Assembly (NCBI RefSeq): GCF_015354505.1
Contig: NZ_JACAFP010000002.1
Coordinates: 1 to 64,000 of the forward strand
Direction of reading: 5' to 3'
Origin: Microbacterium sp. UFMG61
GTDB lineage: Bacteria > Actinomycetota > Actinomycetes > Actinomycetales > Microbacteriaceae
DNA: 64,000 nt
Positions 62,882-64,000 of this stretch are shown here, piece after piece. Each line of letters begins with the position of its first letter. The first letter of the stretch is position 1. Both the position numbers and the translations under genes were made by a program. The notes beneath the pieces are model-generated. The model was not told the DNA's origin. It searched no databases and worked only from the letters and a program-made list of their open reading frames with translations.

Positions 62882-62887
62882 AGGTTA
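62882..62887 (-). promoter_or_regulatory. -10 hexamer for leaderless AEC transporter gene
   Basis: TAACCT on the minus strand is exactly 6 nt before GTG 62875, supporting this start codon and a leaderless mRNA. Confidence 0.55.
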
Positions 62888-63087
62888 TCCCCCTAGCAAC
62901 CTGAGGGCCGCGAGTCAACGGTCGAGCCCTCATCGACGCCCGCGAGTCATCCGCCGTACGCTGAGAGCACGTCGAGCCGCCTTGCGCCGCTCTCCGTCGG
63001 TCGAACCAGACGTCGTCCTCGGGTTCTCTCGGTCTCGGGCACGCAGATGGGGGTGGGCGCGCCTGCGTGCCTTCTCAACACGACTGC

Positions 63088-63120
63088 TCCGGTCCCCCTG
63101 TTCGGGCATGGGGGACCGGA
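63088..63120. terminator. Hairpin after the LacI-family regulator gene
   Basis: An 11-bp perfect stem (63088-63098 with 63110-63120), loop of 11 nt. A second 9-bp stem, 63038-63046 with 63063-63071, is nearby. The 294-bp spacer 62876-63169 otherwise holds no gene that I can support; an Arg-rich frame at 62930-63127 on the minus strand is judged spurious. Confidence 0.65.
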
Positions 63121-63169
63121 ACCACATCCTTCTGCGTCTGTGCTGTGCGTCCGCGCCTGACAGCAGCCG

Positions 63170-64000
63170 TCAGGTCGACGCGCGGATCACCAGGCGAGTC
63201 GGGAGCACGATCGGCGCGCCCGACAGCTCGCTTCCCGCCGCGGCGCCGGCGAGGGCGTCGACGGCCGCTGCGGCCATCTCGCGGATGGGCTGGCGCACGG
63301 TCGTCAATGCGGGGGTGAGCCATCGCGCACCGCGGAGGTCGTCGAACCCGACGACGAGCACGTCGTCGGGGATCCGCCGTCCGGTCGCGGCAGCCGCCGC
63401 ATAGACGCCGGCGGCCAGCTCGTCGGAGCACGCGAACACGCCCAGGCGTTCGCCGGGGGCCAGATCGCGCAGCAGCGGGATCATGGCGTCCCGTGCCTGA
63501 GCCCTGCGCCACCCGGCCTGCACGACGGTGATGGCGGCGGCGGGGAGGGCGGCGCGCAGACCCTCGCGGAATCCCGCGTGTCTGGTGCGTCCGTACCGAT
63601 AGCGGGGCCGGCCGAGCAGCACGGCGAAGCTCGTCGCACCGCACTCGACGAGGTGCACAGCGGCGGAGCGTCCGCCCTCGTGATCGGTCGTCTGCACGCT
63701 CGTGAGTCCCCGCGGGGAGTCGGATCGCGGGTCCATGAGCACGACCGGGATCGACGCGTCGGCCAGGGAGCTCAGCTGCGCCGCGGTGGGGGAGATCAAG
63801 CCGAGCACGACGCCCGCGGACCCCCGACGGCGGATGCGCAGCGGCCAGTCGTCGTCGGGGGTGTCGCGCTCCTCGGTGAGGACGAGATCGTATCCCGCGT
63901 CGGCGGCCGCGGTGCGTGCGCCCGCCGTGACCTCGTCGGAGTAGTCGTCGCCGTACGAGCCCAGCACGAGGTCGAGCAGTCGCGCCGATCCGAGAGGGCG
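63170..64000 (-). CDS. LacI-family transcriptional regulator, N-terminus cut by window edge
   Basis: The frame is open to the right edge, so the helix-turn-helix DNA-binding domain lies outside the window; the GTG at 63967 is internal. Visible is the ligand-binding (periplasmic-binding-protein-like) domain, starting near L-L-D-L-V-L-G-S-Y and containing G-V-V-L-G-L-I-S, D-H-E-G-G-R-S-A, A-C-S-D-E-L-A-A-G-V, V-G-F-D-D and L-T-T-V-R-Q-P motifs typical of LacI/GalR proteins. The ligand is probably a sugar. Its target genes cannot be seen. Confidence 0.88.
   Translation of the reverse strand, partial: RPLGSARLLDLVLGSYGDDYSDEVTAGARTAAADAGYDLVLTEERDTPDDDWPLRIRRRGSAGVVLGLISPTAAQLSSLADASIPVVLMDPRSDSPRGLTSVQTTDHEGGRSAAVHLVECGATSFAVLLGRPRYRYGRTRHAGFREGLRAALPAAAITVVQAGWRRAQARDAMIPLLRDLAPGERLGVFACSDELAAGVYAAAAATGRRIPDDVLVVGFDDLRGARWLTPALTTVRQPIREMAAAAVDALAGAAAGSELSGAPIVLPTRLVIRAST

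Noticed and set aside
62930..63127. 65-codon minus-strand frame in the spacer between the AEC transporter and LacI-type genes
   Set aside because: Very Arg-rich with no ribosome binding site, and it spans both predicted hairpins; better read as non-coding.

Overview
The window is very GC-rich, densely packed and rich in GTG starts and ATGA/GTGA stop-start overlaps. Gene content (ESX-type type VII secretion, mycoredoxin, DtxR-type iron box, Tat-dependent lipoprotein, DivIVA-family protein, frequent leaderless promoters) points to an actinobacterium. The overall style suggests Microbacteriaceae, probably Microbacterium; the genus is an inference, because no rRNA or other marker gene is present.

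Region 1 (1-16976) is a type VII (ESX-like) secretion locus. A regulatory head (FHA protein cut by the window edge, PP2C phosphatase, tail-anchored protein with repeated E-A-T-V-V-V motifs) is followed by minus-strand mycP, eccB and eccD. A plus-strand run follows: two WXG100 proteins, a small helical protein, a second mycosin, a 484-aa WxG/YxxxD Gly/Pro-rich putative substrate, a second EccD-like protein, an RDD-FHA protein and the three-ATPase eccC. No EccE is seen. The PP2C and two FHA proteins suggest threonine-phosphorylation control.

Region 2 (17059-24642) is mostly housekeeping: a resolvase-fold protein, malate dehydrogenase, a zinc metallopeptidase, prolyl aminopeptidase, an aldehyde dehydrogenase-like protein, an MFS sugar-type transporter, a mycoredoxin, and a SIP-domain protein under a near-consensus DtxR/IdeR box. 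Several of these have a TAnnnT -10 hexamer exactly 6 nt before the start codon, so they are probably leaderless.

Region 3 (24697-50322) is a large Wzx/Wzy-type exopolysaccharide locus. It holds a polyprenyl-phosphate sugar transferase, several glycosyltransferases (two of them fusions), flippase, polymerase, tyrosine autokinase, a low-molecular-weight tyrosine phosphatase, a TagD-like cytidylyltransferase, a CDP-alcohol phosphotransferase, a secreted beta-helix protein and a 1,890-aa secreted multidomain protein. A short CTGGGGA-type motif recurs in its intergenic regions.

Region 4 (50635-54404) has ltrA and a compact cluster of a Tat-signal lipoprotein (intradiol dioxygenase-like) followed by tatA, tatC and a TatB-like gene. 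Region 5 (54594-64000) holds a small hypothetical gene, a fatty-acid desaturase with a probable non-AUG start, an ABC exporter plus two-component operon, a DivIVA-like coiled-coil protein, a small membrane protein, an AEC-family transporter and the C-terminal part of a LacI-family regulator cut by the window edge. No rRNA, tRNA, CRISPR array or insertion sequence was recognised.
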